Source of the DNA: Phaeosaccion multiseriatum
Lineage: Eukaryota; Ochrophyta, other classes
Length of the DNA stretch: 64,000 nt
Direction of reading: 5' to 3'
NCBI GenBank assembly: GCA_965112735.1
Contig: OZ218951.1
Location: forward strand, 1,426,001-1,490,000
The translations under genes and the position numbers were made by a program. Within the stretch, counting starts at the first letter, position 1. The number at the start of each line of letters is the position of its first letter. Shown in pieces: positions 25,452 through 38,100 of the stretch. The notes below the pieces were generated by a model, which had not been told where the DNA came from, did not search any database, and saw only the letters and a program-made list of their open reading frames with translations.

Positions 25452-28138
25452 TCAAAAGATGATGTCTTTCCGTGTGCCACGCAGCAACGCCTTGGGAAGG
25501 CCCGCGCTCACATACTCCGCTCCGTCTTCTTCTTCTTCTTCTTTCTCCTCTTCCTCTCTCTTTCCTTCCAACTCCGAGGTCCTCCTCATCCTGCTGCTCA
25601 GCTTCTCCTCCAGCTCCTCCCCCGCCTCCCCCCCCCCTTCACCCATGCCCATATTCCTCTTCTCAGCCTCCTTGCGCTCCTCCTCCTCCTCCCCTCCCTC
25701 AACCCCTTCCTCCTCCTCCTCCTCCTCCAGTCGCTTCTGCTCCAGATTATGCTCAACGTGCATATTGACCATATCCATCGTACTCTGCGGGTCGTTCCTA
25801 ACCTCCCACGCCATCTTGGTCAGCTTGTCCTTCTTACTAAAGTGTGCAAAGCGCACACTGATGACCCTCCTCCCGGGTATCCGCTCTGCTAAGCGAGCCC
25901 TGAGCCAACCTGTCTTGTCCTCCAGTCGCTGTTGGATGGTCTGAAGGATCATCTCTTCCATGTTCTTCGTTTCCGCCTCCCCCGTGATCTGAGTAAGCAA
26001 TAACGTAGAGTCGACGGTGTGCGCGCGTGTGCGTGTGTGTGCGTGCGTGTGTGTATGTGTGTGTGTGCGTATGTGTGTGTGAATGTGTGTGTAAGTGTGT
26101 GTATGTATGTGTGCGTATGTGTGTGTTTGTGTGTTTGTGTGTATGTGTGTGCGTGTATATGTGTGTGTGCGTATGTATTGGGAGTGGGGAGGGCGAAGTC
26201 AGTTAGCGATTTGAGTCATTTCAGTGCATCTCTCTCCACCCCACGCACTCCTGTCCACCCACCCTCCTTCATCCCTCTCCCTTTGTTGCCCTCTCTTCCC
26301 CCCTCTGTCCCTCTCTCTCCGTCCCTCCCCCCTGTCTCTACCTCCCCACGCACCATTGCTAGGCGCTCCTGCAGCCTCGGATCCATGGGCATTTCCTCGT
26401 CGCTCAGGCACCAAAACACAGACGCATGGATGCCATCGATAGACACGACCACGTCTGTTACTTCAATGGGGAAGCCTGAGTTGTTCCAGAGATAGAGAGG
26501 GAGGAGGAGGAGGAGGAGGGGGGGGGGAGAGAGAGAGAGTGGAAAAGAGAGAGTAGAGAGAGACAGAGAGGGAGAGAGAAGAGACCGAGAGAGAGAGACA
26601 GAAATAGAGGAAAGAGGAAGCGCGAGAGAGACAGAAAGAGAGGGAGAGAGAGAAGGGGGGAGGGGGTAATGGCACAGACACGCTGATGAGCTTCCTACAG
26701 CGTACAGAGGACGCTATACCTGTCTCATCGCCTAATTGTGATGCACTCCCCGGGGGGGGGAGGGCAAAACCCGGCAGCACCCTCACATGGACAAAGCCTA
26801 ACCAAGCAAGCCTTATCCCATCCATCCACCCATCCATCCACTGCCATCCATCCACCCATTTACCTACGCAACCACCCAGCACCACCCACCCATGCAACAC
26901 CACCCACCCACCCACGCACCCGGCAGGAGTACCCTGGAGGCCAGGCCCTTGTCGATCTCGTCGGCGAAGATCTCCATGAACGCTCCTTCCATCATTCCCT
27001 GCCTGCTCTGCTGTTTGATGGAAGCCATCTTGGTGCGCCCTGCCTCCTTCTCCTCCCTCCCCACAGCTTTAAAGGGCTTGGACAGCTTGCCCGGCGGGCC
27101 CTATGCATGTATATGGAGCGTAGATCGATAGAGAGGTAGATATATGGGTAAACAGATCGACAGATAGATGCGAAATAGATGGGTAGACAGGTGTAGAGAC
27201 AGATGGACAGATAGACAGGTAGACAAATAGATCGAAAGATAGGTATCATGGCAAAGGATGGTAGGTAGGTAGTCAGCGTAAGACGCACAGCAGCAACAGT
27301 AGTAGTAGCAGCAGCAAGGAAGGCACCGGAGGCTTGAGGAGGTGTGGGGTGAACGGGGTGCTTCTTTCCACCTCTCCACCTCCAGCCCTCCTCTTTGGCG
27401 CAAATTGGACCACCCCTTTCGCTTGCTATCCATCTTTGCAGCGGAGAGTCGTATCGCAGTTCCAGACATTCGCAGCACGCACGTTGACGTGAGCCTTTTC
27501 TTTTCCTCCTCCTCCTCCTTTACTTGCTTCTCTTCCTTAACCACCCAGTAAAGTAATTTATTCCCACACACCTGAGAGAAGTCCTCCAAGGTCTTTTTGC
27601 CTCTATCCAGAGCTTCTCGGTTCTTTACCAGGCCCTGCCCCTGCTTGTGCTGGTTGGAAGGCGCGTGCCCCTGCCTTCCCTCACGCCCACGCTGCTGCTG
27701 CCGCGGCTGGTACAATGGGGGGATGTCGAGGCCTTCTTCTTCTTCTCCTTCTTCTTCTTCATGTTCGTTGTCTTCATGATCGTCGCTCCATGAAGTGTCA
27801 TCCCCCCTTTCCCGTGAGAGGGGGCGCCGCTGCTGCCTCTGATACTGCTGCTGCTGTTGTCCGTGCTGGAAGCCCGAGCCGGCCCATCCAAGGATACAGC
27901 GTCGCACTTGCTTGCTACCTCCGCCCAATGTACACGCGGGGCGGCGACTGGATGATGGACCAAGACCAGAGAGTGCTCGTTTTCCCCAGGATTGAGGGGC
28001 GGGAGACTCATGATACGAGGGGCTCGGGAGCGGTGCGGCATACTTTCCAAGATCCCTACAGCCTGCAAACGCCGCGGGCCGCCTCCTCAGCACGCTTCCA
28101 CACCGAGTCGAAAGGCCAGAGAGGCGGCAGACAACCAT
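25452..28138 (-). CDS. RbfA-like ribosome-binding factor, probably organellar
   Basis: Exons 28138-27572, 27100-26920, 26475-26354, 25988-25452 give 468 aa. RbfA binds the maturing small ribosomal subunit in bacteria and organelles. The match rests on the central core: FMEIFADEIDKGLAS, then PIEVTDVVVSIDGIHASVFW (the RbfA-type strand where V-T-D-V-x-V-S precedes the Ala-x-Val-x strand), then GWLRARLAERIPGRRVISVRF. The first about 45 residues (MVVCRLSGLSTRCGSVLRRR...) are rich in Arg, Ser and hydrophobics with no acids, consistent with a mitochondrial presequence. The rest of the first exon is disordered, and the C-terminus is a long Glu-rich tail. The start was chosen as the only ATG ahead of the presequence. 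A KH-like fold prediction would settle the family. Confidence 0.62.
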
Positions 28139-28476
28139 CGTTCGTCCTCTCCCCCCGACTGCCCTCGGCCAACGGGGGTAGGTACTGTATGTCAATGGCC
28201 CAGCCCTAAACGTGTACGGTTTCGACTTTTTTTTCGGCCCTCCTTCCTTTTCTTTACTTCCTATCCCCTCCACATCACAACTACCAGTAGGAGACGTTGA
28301 ACAATCAAAGGCCCGTTCGGCTCTCCCCCTCTACCTCCTTCTTTTTCTTTACTTCCTCCGGTCTGATCCCCCTCCACATCACAATCAGCAGTAGAGACGT
28401 TGCTGGAAAAGAACGTGCTTGGAGACTGGGGGAGGGGGTGCTTCTGGGACCGAGAGGGAGGAAGAAGGAGGCTACC
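28139..28476. promoter_or_regulatory. Divergent promoter region with a direct repeat
   Basis: 338 bp separate the start codons of the RbfA-like gene (-) and the Tudor-like gene (+). Two imperfect copies of a block containing TTTCTTTACTTCC, CCCTCCACATCACAA and GAGACGTTG occur at about 28252-28298 and 28342-28402. The pairing of blocks inside a shared promoter suggests regulatory or 5' UTR duplication, which is inference. Confidence 0.45.
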
Positions 28477-29909
28477 ATGGGTTCAGGTGCTTCCACGAGC
28501 TTGCCGGATGTCGGCAAGATGTCACCCGAGGAGAAGGAAGCGCTGTACGAGAGAATGACAGACCTCGCCCGCGAGTCAGAAGGGAAATACGACGCGAACT
28601 CTGAAGAGATGAAGATTTACCATCAACTCAAGCAGGAGCACGATGACAAAGTCGCTGTGGAGGGGCAGCAGCAGGCATCAGGCGAAGCTCCACCATTAGC
28701 TGAAGAGAAGGCATCTCAGGTCGTAGAAGCAGCAGCAGGCGTCGAGGGGCAGGACCAGCCGCAGCCGGCGCCGGCACAGGAGCCGCCGCAGGAAACAAAG
28801 AGAAAGGAAACCGCGGACAAGTCAGAAGAACCGGACTACATGTCCACGGAAAGCGACAAGCTCTTTGTCGGAGGTAACTAGCAACCCGGTCATAGCTTCG
28901 TGTCTCTTGCATCTTTAGAAGACTCACTCACTTTCTCGTTCCCTTTCCGTTTCCCCTTCCCCCATCCCTTTCCCTCTTCAGATGTAGTATCGGTACAGGA
29001 CCCCCATGGGCCCATGTGGTTCGAAGGGCTGCTCATTTCCATTGAGACGGCCGGGTCGTATACCGTTCAGCTCGACGACGGAATTGTCAAGGTGGAGCAG
29101 GGACAGATTAGGTGAGCGAGAGCGGGTCTTTCTTGAAGCATATGGCGGAGAGGCGAGAGATATCTCTTCGGTAGCTCTGCCTGCCGGCCTCTTTTTCTGT
29201 CTGTCTTCCTCCTCCTGCCTGCCTGCCTACCTACCTACCTGCATATCTACCTGTCTGCGTGGCTGCCTTCCTCCTCCCTGCTGTCTGCCTGTGTGCCTCC
29301 TGTCGTAAGCCGTGCTTGTTTCGCCAAGAGATTACCAATGCTACCCCCACAGAACAGCACTCCCCTCTGCACACACCCGGCCAATACAAAGTATGGGCAG
29401 AAGGACGTGTCCTATTCTTCGCCTCTCTTTGCCCCTGACAATACTCACTCACACTTGACACGGCGCAGGAGGGTGCACCCCTGGAGTGTACTCGAGATCG
29501 AAGACATAGTCATGGCCAAGCCCCCCGGAGAACACATGTTCTTCCGAGGAAAAATAACAGCGGTGAGAGTGTGCGCGTGTGCGTGAGTGTGTGCGTGCGA
29601 GTGTGCGAAGCGAAGCTGCGGCCTGTTCTGTTGATCACCTCCCGGGGAAGGGTGTGTTGAGGGAGCGGGGGCGGATTTATTGACTAAATAGGAATCACCT
29701 AAGAGACTGTGGAGGGAGCGGGGCGGGCTTGCCAAGTCTTCCCTCCCTTCAGCATGTGGGGAGGGGGAAGCTTCTCCGCCCAGGCTTGCTCTGGCGAGCT
29801 GACCAGAGCCGTACCTTCCCTCCGATACTCTCTTGTCCTCACCTGTTGCTTTGTCCCTGCTGTCTTCTCCCTCTCTCCTCCCCCCCCTCCACGGCCATCT
29901 CTCCCCTCC

Positions 29910-29945
<36 letters not shown>

Positions 29946-30306
29946 GTGCTGGTGGTGGTGGTGGTGCTGCTGCTGCTGGTGCTGGTGCTGCTATAGATCG
30001 ACTCTGACCACCACTTCTCCGTGTTGCTGGAGGGCGATGACCCGTCTGACGTCATCACGGGCATCCACGGGGCGGACGTCAAGAAGGTAAGGGTCAGTGT
30101 CAGTTCTCTCGAAACAGTCAAACAAACACACAAACGAACGAACAAAACAACAAACAACTCACACAACACTCTCGCTCAAACGAATGCCACAGGTCAGCAC
30201 GGCGCGCACCAACGCCGCTCAGCTGTGGAAGACGGCGCTGGTGAAGGTTGTCTCCGTCAATCGCCTTAACCGGTTCGGCCTGCTGCCGGTGGCGACCCAG
30301 GCGTAA
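28477..30306 (+). CDS. Small Tudor/SH3-like protein with N-myristoylation motif
   Basis: Exons 28477-28873, 28982-29111, 29469-29562, 29997-30086, 30193-30306 give 274 aa. It begins MGSGAS, which fits an N-myristoylation signal (Gly2, Ser6). A short helical region (SPEEKEALYERMTDLARESE) and a disordered Gln/Pro/Glu linker follow. The last about 130 residues read as small beta-barrels of Tudor or SH3 type: WFEGLLISIETAGSYTVQLD and FFRGKITAIDSDHHFSVLLE each show the pattern of a barrel with W/F-x-G-x-I. I do not recognise the family and give no function. The first intron block is short; intron 29563-29996 carries a 41-bp retroelement-tail insertion. Confidence 0.7.
29659..29723 (-). mobile_element. 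41-bp retroelement 3' tail with target-site duplication
   Basis: A 41-bp insert (29671-29711) is flanked by two perfect copies of GAGGGAGCGGGG (29659-29670 and 29712-29723). On the minus strand the insert contains TTAGGTGATTCCTATT and an AATAAA signal. The same block is found at 49145-49178, at the 3' end of the reverse-transcriptase remnant. It looks like an extremely 5'-truncated copy landed in an intron. Confidence 0.7.
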
Positions 30307-30914
30307 CTGCCTCGATCAAGCTGCGAGATGCCTTTTTATGACCTTGGTTTTCATGGTTCTATATCTTATGGTTTTGAGTTGCGATGTATGTCATATCTGG
30401 CAAATGTTGTCAGTGTTGCTTCTTCTTTAGAAGACGGAAAGCACCGTCCTGTGTACCCACTCGCGCACCAGACGTCCAGTAGCCGGAGGGAGGGGGGGGG
30501 GGGTGGTGGTGGGGTGCGTTGAACTTGCATTGAACTTCGTACGACAAGACAAGAAAACAATTTGTAATATAACAATATAACACACAAAACTAACCATCAC
30601 ATCCAAGGGTGATGTCTTTGTCTGCTCGCTACGTACTCTTGGAGAAACAAAAAAAAATGCTCTCCTCTCTCTCTCTGTGGTGGAAATCTCCAAAGCAGGC
30701 AGAGCCCATTTCAATCCACAATTGGGCAGAATGGAAAATAAATACCCCCTGCGTCCTTCCCTCCCTCTCTTTCGTCTCGTTCGCCCTCCAACCTCCCCCT
30801 TTGAGAAAAAAGTATATACACACTTGACTGTGGTGGCGAGTGCTTTAAAGTAAGTGACATCAAGCCCAAGTCTAGTATCACAGTATCGCTCTTCCCTCCC
30901 TCCCTCCTCCCTTC
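30307..30914. other. Convergent spacer, 3' UTRs
   Basis: This lies between the stops of the Tudor-like gene (+) and the rhomboid gene (-). It is lower in GC than its surroundings, with AATAAA on the plus strand at 30736-30741 and several A/T runs. No coding feature is supported. Confidence 0.5.
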
Positions 30915-31993
30915 TCATAGACAGGCACTGATGCAGCACCTCGTGAGCTCATCAATCTTCGCTCCTTCGCACTGCTCTGTGAAGAGAAGCTCGCCGCTGG
31001 GGCACGTGAGACTCGTGGTGCCGTTGTTGAAGAAAGTAGCAGAGAAGCCCATGATGGAACAATCGTCACACTTCCACCAAGGACTTTTTAGTGTTCAAGG
31101 AGGGGGGGGGGGGGGGGGACGGAGGAGCGAGTGAGCCTTCGCTGCAATACGTTTGACAGTCATACTTGAGGGCCAGGCCAGGAGCTCAGAGGTGACAACA
31201 CAACTCAACACAGTATCACATCTCACTTGACCATGACATGACCATTGGCAAGCAGCACATCCGTTCGGAGTCCAACTCAGACAGAGCTCCTCCCCTCCCG
31301 CCCTCCCCCACCATGACTTTAGCTATATGCCCCCAATGCATATATACTTGTAGTAGTACGTCATCACTTACTCTTCACGCGGGATCTCTTGGCAAGACAG
31401 CTTGGAGCACCAGTCGCACGTGTTTCCGGGGCGCTCGCCGCCGTAGAGCATGGCCAGGCCACCAATGAGCAGCACCACGGCTCCCACGATACCCGCAAGC
31501 TGAAGGAAGCGCTGCAGGGGCGGGAGGAGCGTGGGGCAGGGGGGAGAGGGACGTAAGACATTCTCTCATGCAAGCATAATACCCACACATGCACGCCCAC
31601 ACCCACCCACCCACCCACCCACCCACCCACTCACCCACCTACCCACGACCCACACACACACACACCCACACACCCACACACCCACACACCCACGCACATG
31701 CACGTGGCCGATCTTGATTGGATTGCCGAGGGAGTCCTCGCGTTGCATGCAGCACAGCATGGACCCCATGAAGAAGCCCATGACGAGCCCCCCCAGGTGG
31801 GCAAACTGGTCCAGGAAGGGCAGCAGGCCCAGAATGATGTTCGCCGCGGTCATGAGGAGGAGCATGGTGACGGTGGAGCACTTGTTGGTGTAGATGCCCT
31901 GTGTGGTGCAAGTGGGTTTGTGGGGTGGTGCAAGGAGGGGGCAAGAGGCGAAAGGTCAAGGCATGGAGCACACCACAACCACCACCACGATAT

Positions 31994-32024
<31 letters not shown>

Positions 32025-32076
32025 GAAACAGCAAAGGAAGGTTTACGCGGGAGGGGACAGAGAGCTATGAGCGACG

Positions 32077-32109
<33 letters not shown>

Positions 32110-34207
32110 CGGTTAGTGAGGCACATGCACGAGGAGGAGGAGGAGGAGGATGAGGGGGGGGGGGGCGCTGTCGCAGGGTGGACCCCACCAGCAGCAGAAT
32201 ACAAAAGAGAGCAACTCTAAGCCCCTTGATTTCTATGGATTGATTGCACGTACCCAGTTCTGGAAGAGGTCGGCCCATACGGCTCCAAACACACCAAAAA
32301 TGGCGCCGCTGGCCCCCACAGTAATAGTGTGGGGCAAGAAGAGCGCCGATGTAACCGTCGAAAACAGTCCGCTGACCATGTACACAAGGCACAGCACCCA
32401 TGCTCCATACGTGCGCTCAATCATGACGCCGAGGTTGTAAAAGCCGAACATGTTGAAAGCGTAGTGCAGCACCCCGGCGTGGAGGAAGAAGGCTGAAGGT
32501 TGTTTGTATCAGCGTCGGACGGGGGTAGGGGGTTTTGGGGGTAAGTGGGGATGAGGGGGTGGGTGGATGGGTTGGGGGCGGGGCAAAAAACGGAGATGGT
32601 AGTGGACCGGCAGGCAAGACATAGCCGAGAGGCGCAAGAGGGAGGGAGAGAGGGGGGCGGGGAGGGAAGGATGGAGGGACGGAGGGAATGTCATGAACAA
32701 ATGGGGAGGGCAGCGGAGAGCGGGGGTCTTTGGGTGAGAGGGCGACGTGAGGGCACGTGCATCGGGGAACGAGGCAATGGGAAGTCCGTTGAGAGGAGAG
32801 GGAAGATGCGCTGGGGCGAGTGAAATAGATGGGGTGGGGGGGGGGTGGTTGGGGGCATCAAGCGAGGGTCGGCAGGCAGAGGCACACCGCAGACAAGCAA
32901 GCAAGCAAGCAAGCAAAGGAGGGAGAAAGAATCACAACTCCACCGTGTGCTGCTTCGTTCGTTCGCACACCCGCACGCACACAGTCCATTGTACAAACGT
33001 GCGGCGCGAAAAAATTGAGCAGCACCGGTGTGTCATACCATGCTTCGCTTCGTACCTGATATGAGCCGCCATCCCTCCCCTTCCTCCACTATCAAGTCCG
33101 TGTCTCGCGCGCCGCAGGAGATGAGGGTATCTACGGAAGGGCCGAAACTTGGGTTGTCGGCAAAGGGCTCAATGGCCCAGTCATTGACCCACATTTCCCA
33201 CAGGAACAGGAGGAGGCACGCCAGCACAATCAAGGGGGTGAAGATGATCATGTGGTCGTTGACCACCGCGTACTCGTGCTCTCCTCTGGCTGGACCATTC
33301 TCATCCCCAACCCGAGCGCCTTTGCTGCCGTTCCCCTGCATGGCTGCCTTTCGCCGGGACGCCTCGCCAGCTTGCTGCATGGGGTTGCTGCTGCCCGGCT
33401 CAACACCAGCCTGTCATGCATACATGCGCGTGTTACGTAATTTTATGTGCAGGTGTAGTGCAATGTGGCCCGTCGTACACAAAAGAGCAGCAGCACAGAG
33501 AGAAAGAGAGAGAGATTGGTCGGTGAGCGAGATGGCGAGCGCAGAGCAGGCGAAAGTGTGTGTGTGAGTGAGGCAATCAATCAATCTATCAATCAATCGC
33601 TCAGTCGCTCAGTCGCGCAGTGCTCCTCCCGCAAATAACCACCCCCTGCGTCTCCTACCTCGTTGTTCTCCGCCCATTGAGACCGGACAAGGCGAGTCGG
33701 AGAGGAGGACACGATTACTGCGGAGGACATGACCCTGTTCCAGGAGTGCAACGCCGACGGAGAGAACATGCTGTGCTGGCTCTGTCCGCCGGCAGAAGAC
33801 ATGCGGACCACCTGTGCCCTCGCGGGATTGGGGTGGGGGGATTGGCTCTGAATGTTGATGGCGAAGGCGGGCACAGTGGCTTCGACGGGAGCGAAGCGTT
33901 CTTCCTTGCACTCCTCCTGTGAGCTTGCATAACTTTCACCATCTCTACTGGAGACTTGACTGCCGGAGGAGGCTTCACTAGCGGAGGAGCCTTCGCTGCT
34001 GCTAGCACTGCCGCTTTCGCTGCCACTGTCGCTGCCGCTGTCACTGCCGCTTTCACTGCCGCTTTCACTGTCTCGCCCACTGGCGGTGGCGAAAGAGAGA
34101 TTGTCGGAGCTGTTATTATCTTCTTCCTCGTCGTAATACTGACGGCCCCTTCGAAGAGACATGCTGGGAGACGAGCGGGGAAGCCGTGTGCGTGTCTGAT
34201 GGGCCAT
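30915..34207 (-). CDS. Rhomboid-family intramembrane serine protease
   Basis: Exons 34207-33659, 33410-33056, 32492-32254, 31898-31704, 31511-31372, 31083-30915 give 548 aa. Rhomboids cut substrates within the membrane using a Ser-His dyad. Seen: a long cytosolic Ser/Glu/Asp-rich N-terminus (about 190 aa), then a first membrane segment IIFTPLIVLACLLLFLW. A luminal loop follows, then the family motif FLHAGVLHYAFNMFGF (His and Asn of the oxyanion region), the catalytic GASGAIFGVFGAVW with the active Ser, and the catalytic His in FAHLGGLVMGFFMG. A further segment LAGIVGAVVLLIGGLAML precedes a Cys-rich tail of about 75 residues (CDWCSKLSC, WWKCDDCS and CCISACL). The residues needed for activity are present, so it is probably an active protease rather than a pseudoprotease. 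Confidence 0.92.
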
Positions 34208-35160
34208 CGGACGGCAACGGCGAGGATACAAGCAGCGGGTGGATGGAGGTAAAAAATTAGCGAGGGAGCGGGGGAGGAAGGAAATGCGCCGCCACTGCAG
34301 ACAGCGACGATCAGACTATCGCATAGCAGTCGAAGGGATTCGCAGAGGCGGCAGGAGGGGGGGTGAGGAAAATGTTCGAGGGTGCGCTATCGTGACGAGG
34401 ATCCAAGATTCGGACTTGCCACGTTGCTGGCCCCGTCTCACCTGCTGGCGAAGACCGACGAGTGAAGCTCCCTCCTCTGGCTTGGGGCGTACGACCAATC
34501 GAGCTTCTTGGAGTCCGGTTCACTGGGCCTTGAAGTGTCTTAAGTTTGTTGCGCCGGAGAAGGACACGCGCACAGTGCCGAGAATACAGAAGAGAAAGAG
34601 TAAATTATCGCGGGATGCGAAAGCAAGAGGCACCCGGCATTGTAGTGGACAGTGAAAGTAAGCGTTCTGCACAAAACCTTGCTCTGCGGCGCTGTGCCTG
34701 CTTTCGCTTGCTGCTGTTGGCTCTTTGTTGCTCCTCTCGGTCGGATCAATTTAATTCACAACGACGACGACAGTTGTCGGCGACAGGATAACAACACGTA
34801 AAGAACGTTCCCATAGCCAACTCCCAAATTGATTGACGCTGACAACCATAGAATCATGTGCTGATTTTTTTTTTTTAATGCTTTGTTACTTACTTGTGTT
34901 GTGTAATAATTATATGCAATAGTTAGAGTTATTTTTCTCCCACCCGGCCCACAACCCCCGTCTGCTCTAAAGTCTCGTTCCTGTCTTGAAGTGCAAGAGA
35001 GGCAAACCAACCAAACGCGTTGTTCTCACAAAATAATTTTGGCCCCAGAGGCAGAGGCGCCCATACACACATACATAGAGGACCAGGAAAGCAGCATATA
35101 CAGCTGCAAAACCCATCTCCTTCTGGCCGGCAGGACTGGCACCACCCGCATGTTCTATCT
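34208..35160. other. Spacer between rhomboid start and thaumatin-like stop
   Basis: About 950 bp. The region near the rhomboid start probably contains its promoter. 34860-34930 is AT-rich with a T14 run and short AT stretches, perhaps 3' UTR of an antisense transcript or old insertion debris. Open frames here are short and low in codon bias; I call no gene. Confidence 0.45.
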
Positions 35161-38100
35161 CTAGCACGCGTGGAAGGTTCCGAAATCGCAGTACCTACAG
35201 TTGGTATCTCCTAAGCATCCAACTCGGCCAGGGCACGATGTGTCCCAAACGCAGCTCTGGGTACCGACACCGCACGAGCCTACACCGTTGCACGAGGAAG
35301 TGGATTCGGAGGACCTGGTGCCGCCGCTGCTGCCGCCGGTGCTACCACCGGTGTTGGTGGCTTCGGACCTGCTGCCAGAGCTGCTGATGCAGTCTGCGAA
35401 GCCGCCGAATCCACAGTACCTGCGTGAGGAGTGAGGAGTGAGGGGGGTGGGGTGGGGTGACGGGTTGGGGTGAGTGGTGAGGATGAACGTGCAGTGCAGT
35501 TCAGTTCAGCTGTAGAGAGAACTGACAGATGGAAGGGGAGAGAAGGGGGGGGGGGGGGGGTGAGCACTTCAGGACGTACCTGCAGGTCTCGAGGCACCCA
35601 AGGCCTCCCGTCGTGGAACAAGACGAGAATTTTTCGCAAGTCTGCGAGCCCACACCGCAGGAGCCTTCTCCATCGCAAGATCCGCGGCTCGTGGTGCCGC
35701 CCCCGCTGCTGGAGCCGCCGCTGGAACCGCCGCTGGAACCGCCGCTGGAGCCGCCGCTGGAGCCGCCGCTGGAGCCGCCGCTGGAGCCGCCGCTGGAGCC
35801 GCCGCTGGAGCCGCCGCTGGTGCAGTCGGGGAAGCCTCCGAATCCACAGAAGCGGCACCCGCTGGAGCCAATGCACCCCAGGCCGCCACTAGCGCAGCCG
35901 GCGAACGTCTCACAAGTCTGCGTGCCAACGCCGCACGAACTCACTCCGTTGCACTCTGAGCCGGCAGCGGCCTGGCGATCGGCCGCGGGCGCCGCGGGCG
36001 TAGGGCTCGGGGCGCCGTTGGTCGGGGTGGTCGGGGTGGTCGGGGCAGAGCCAGGGGGGTCGCACGTGTCAAAGATTCCGTAACCGCAGTACTTGCAGCC
36101 CGTCTCGCCGATGCAGCCGAGGCCGGAGGGGCCTCCAGGTGAGCAAATGGGGTCAAACGCACAGCTGGTCACGTCGCAGGAGCCACGGCCGACGCACATG
36201 TTGGTGGGGCTCCTAAAGTTGTTGTCAGGGGGCGAGGCCGACGGCGTTTCGACGGTAGGGGGCGCAACGACGGTGGGGGTGCGGCTCGCGTTTCCGCCCC
36301 AGCTCTCCGTGTTTCCGTTGGGGCAGAAGGTAATGCGGTAGTCAAGGTCGTTGATGCCGTTGCTGCGGGCGTTGCTGCACGTGAAGGTGGAGCTGTGGTC
36401 ATCGTACGCGTACGTGTACGCGGTGGGGCAGCCAATCTTGAGCCACTTCATGTGGGGCTGAGCACGGTCGACCCACACGGGGTTGATGCCCTGGCAGGGG
36501 CTCGACGAAAAGACCTTCTCGCCCAGCTGCTCCTCCCACTCGGCACAGCCGCACACCTCGTTGCCCGCACCGTAAGAGTAGCCGGAGGCTCGGTAGGGGG
36601 AGTTGGTGTCGCAGCCGTACAACATGGCGTTGTTAGTCCTGGAGCCTCCCTGCCCCGTCTGCTGGAAGCACTGGAAGGGGTTTGCGGCATTCGAGTAGTA
36701 CTCCGGTACGGCGCTCCCGCCACGGGGGCACACACTCACAGAACTCCACCAGCCCAGCGGCTCTCCACATACATAGGGCTTGGAGTAGCTGTTGCCGGGC
36801 ACCTCGGATCGCCCGCACCTCTGGGAGCCAGGGCAGTCGCCGTCGCTCGTGCAGTCACCTCCATCCTCTGTGACCCACAGGTACTCCTCCACGTAGGTAC
36901 CATCGTTGGGTGGGGAGAAGCGTCCCGTGTCGAGGTAGGGGTTGAAGTCCCAGCTGCAAGTCTCGAGGAGATTGGTGCGCCTCTGCGTGCCTCCCGGGTT
37001 GCCGCACCAGTACGCGTCCTCGCGCTCCGTGTACGGCAGGGAGTCACGCTCGTCCACGTCGCCAATGGGGGCCATCTCCATAGGAAGGTTGACGCCGTCA
37101 ATGATGGACAAGTTGTAGTAGTCGGTGCCATCGGTGAGCGTCATCTCAGCCTTGGTGACGGGACCTAAGGGCAGACGGAGAGGTGCAGACAGGGGAGTTA
37201 AATACTTGAACAACACACACTGACGCGCGAATGCAGCACGTTAGGGGGAAGGCGCAGCAGGCGCAGCATCAGACAGGAGGCACACGGCCCTCGGCAGAGA
37301 CAAGGTCGAGAGTGTTAGTCATGGCAGGGGGTTACTATTGGCCACCGACGGAAAAACGGAAAGGTGTGCAGCAGTAGTAGCAGCAGCAGCAGCAGCACAG
37401 TAGCAAACTCAGCGCCACAGGCAACACAGAGACCTAAGGCCAACAGCAGCAGCAGACAAGACAAGGCCCCATTTGTTTAAACAGGGCCGCAGCAGCACTG
37501 ACGCATGCCAGTTCGAAAAGCGGAACATTCGGTACCACCACAGCGTGGCCAAGGGGCGAGCAGCAGCAGCAGTAGACAACCGCAAGCACCAGAGACTGAC
37601 ATACACAGGCAGGCCCAGACCTCGAGGAGGAGAGTAGAAGCCAGGGATGATGAAACGCCTCACCCTCTGCCCACCCCCCAAGAATTCCATTTGAACAAGT
37701 TATCGCCACGCACCCACCGCCAAGGTGGGAAACACAGCAGCAGCAGCACGGCCTTAGCCGTGCCAGCAGAGAGCAGCTCTCATCATAACTCATGCAGCCA
37801 TCACTAACTTTCACCCAAACCACCCGCAGTCAGCATCCCCAACAGTCCTCAGCGCTAGCGTGACGTACCCGTTGGGCCCATTGCTTCTGTGCACGGGCCG
37901 CCACCAGGGCACGCGCCCGTGAGGCAGCTGCTACCGTTGGCATCGCAGACGTGGCCTGCCCAGATGTTACCGTTCCACTTGGTGCTCCCCCGCGCCACGG
38001 CGGTGAAGTCCACCTCGATGCCATCGCCCGCCCCAAGCATATACCCGTTAAGATCGGCAGTGCCTCTGGGCCCCGGCATGGTGAAGTGTGCTTGCCCCCC

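Noticed and set aside
35280-36083. Alternative long frames across the (SGG)n linker of the thaumatin-like gene
   Set aside because: The repeat length is a multiple of three, so all frames stay open; only one frame carries the Cys modules.
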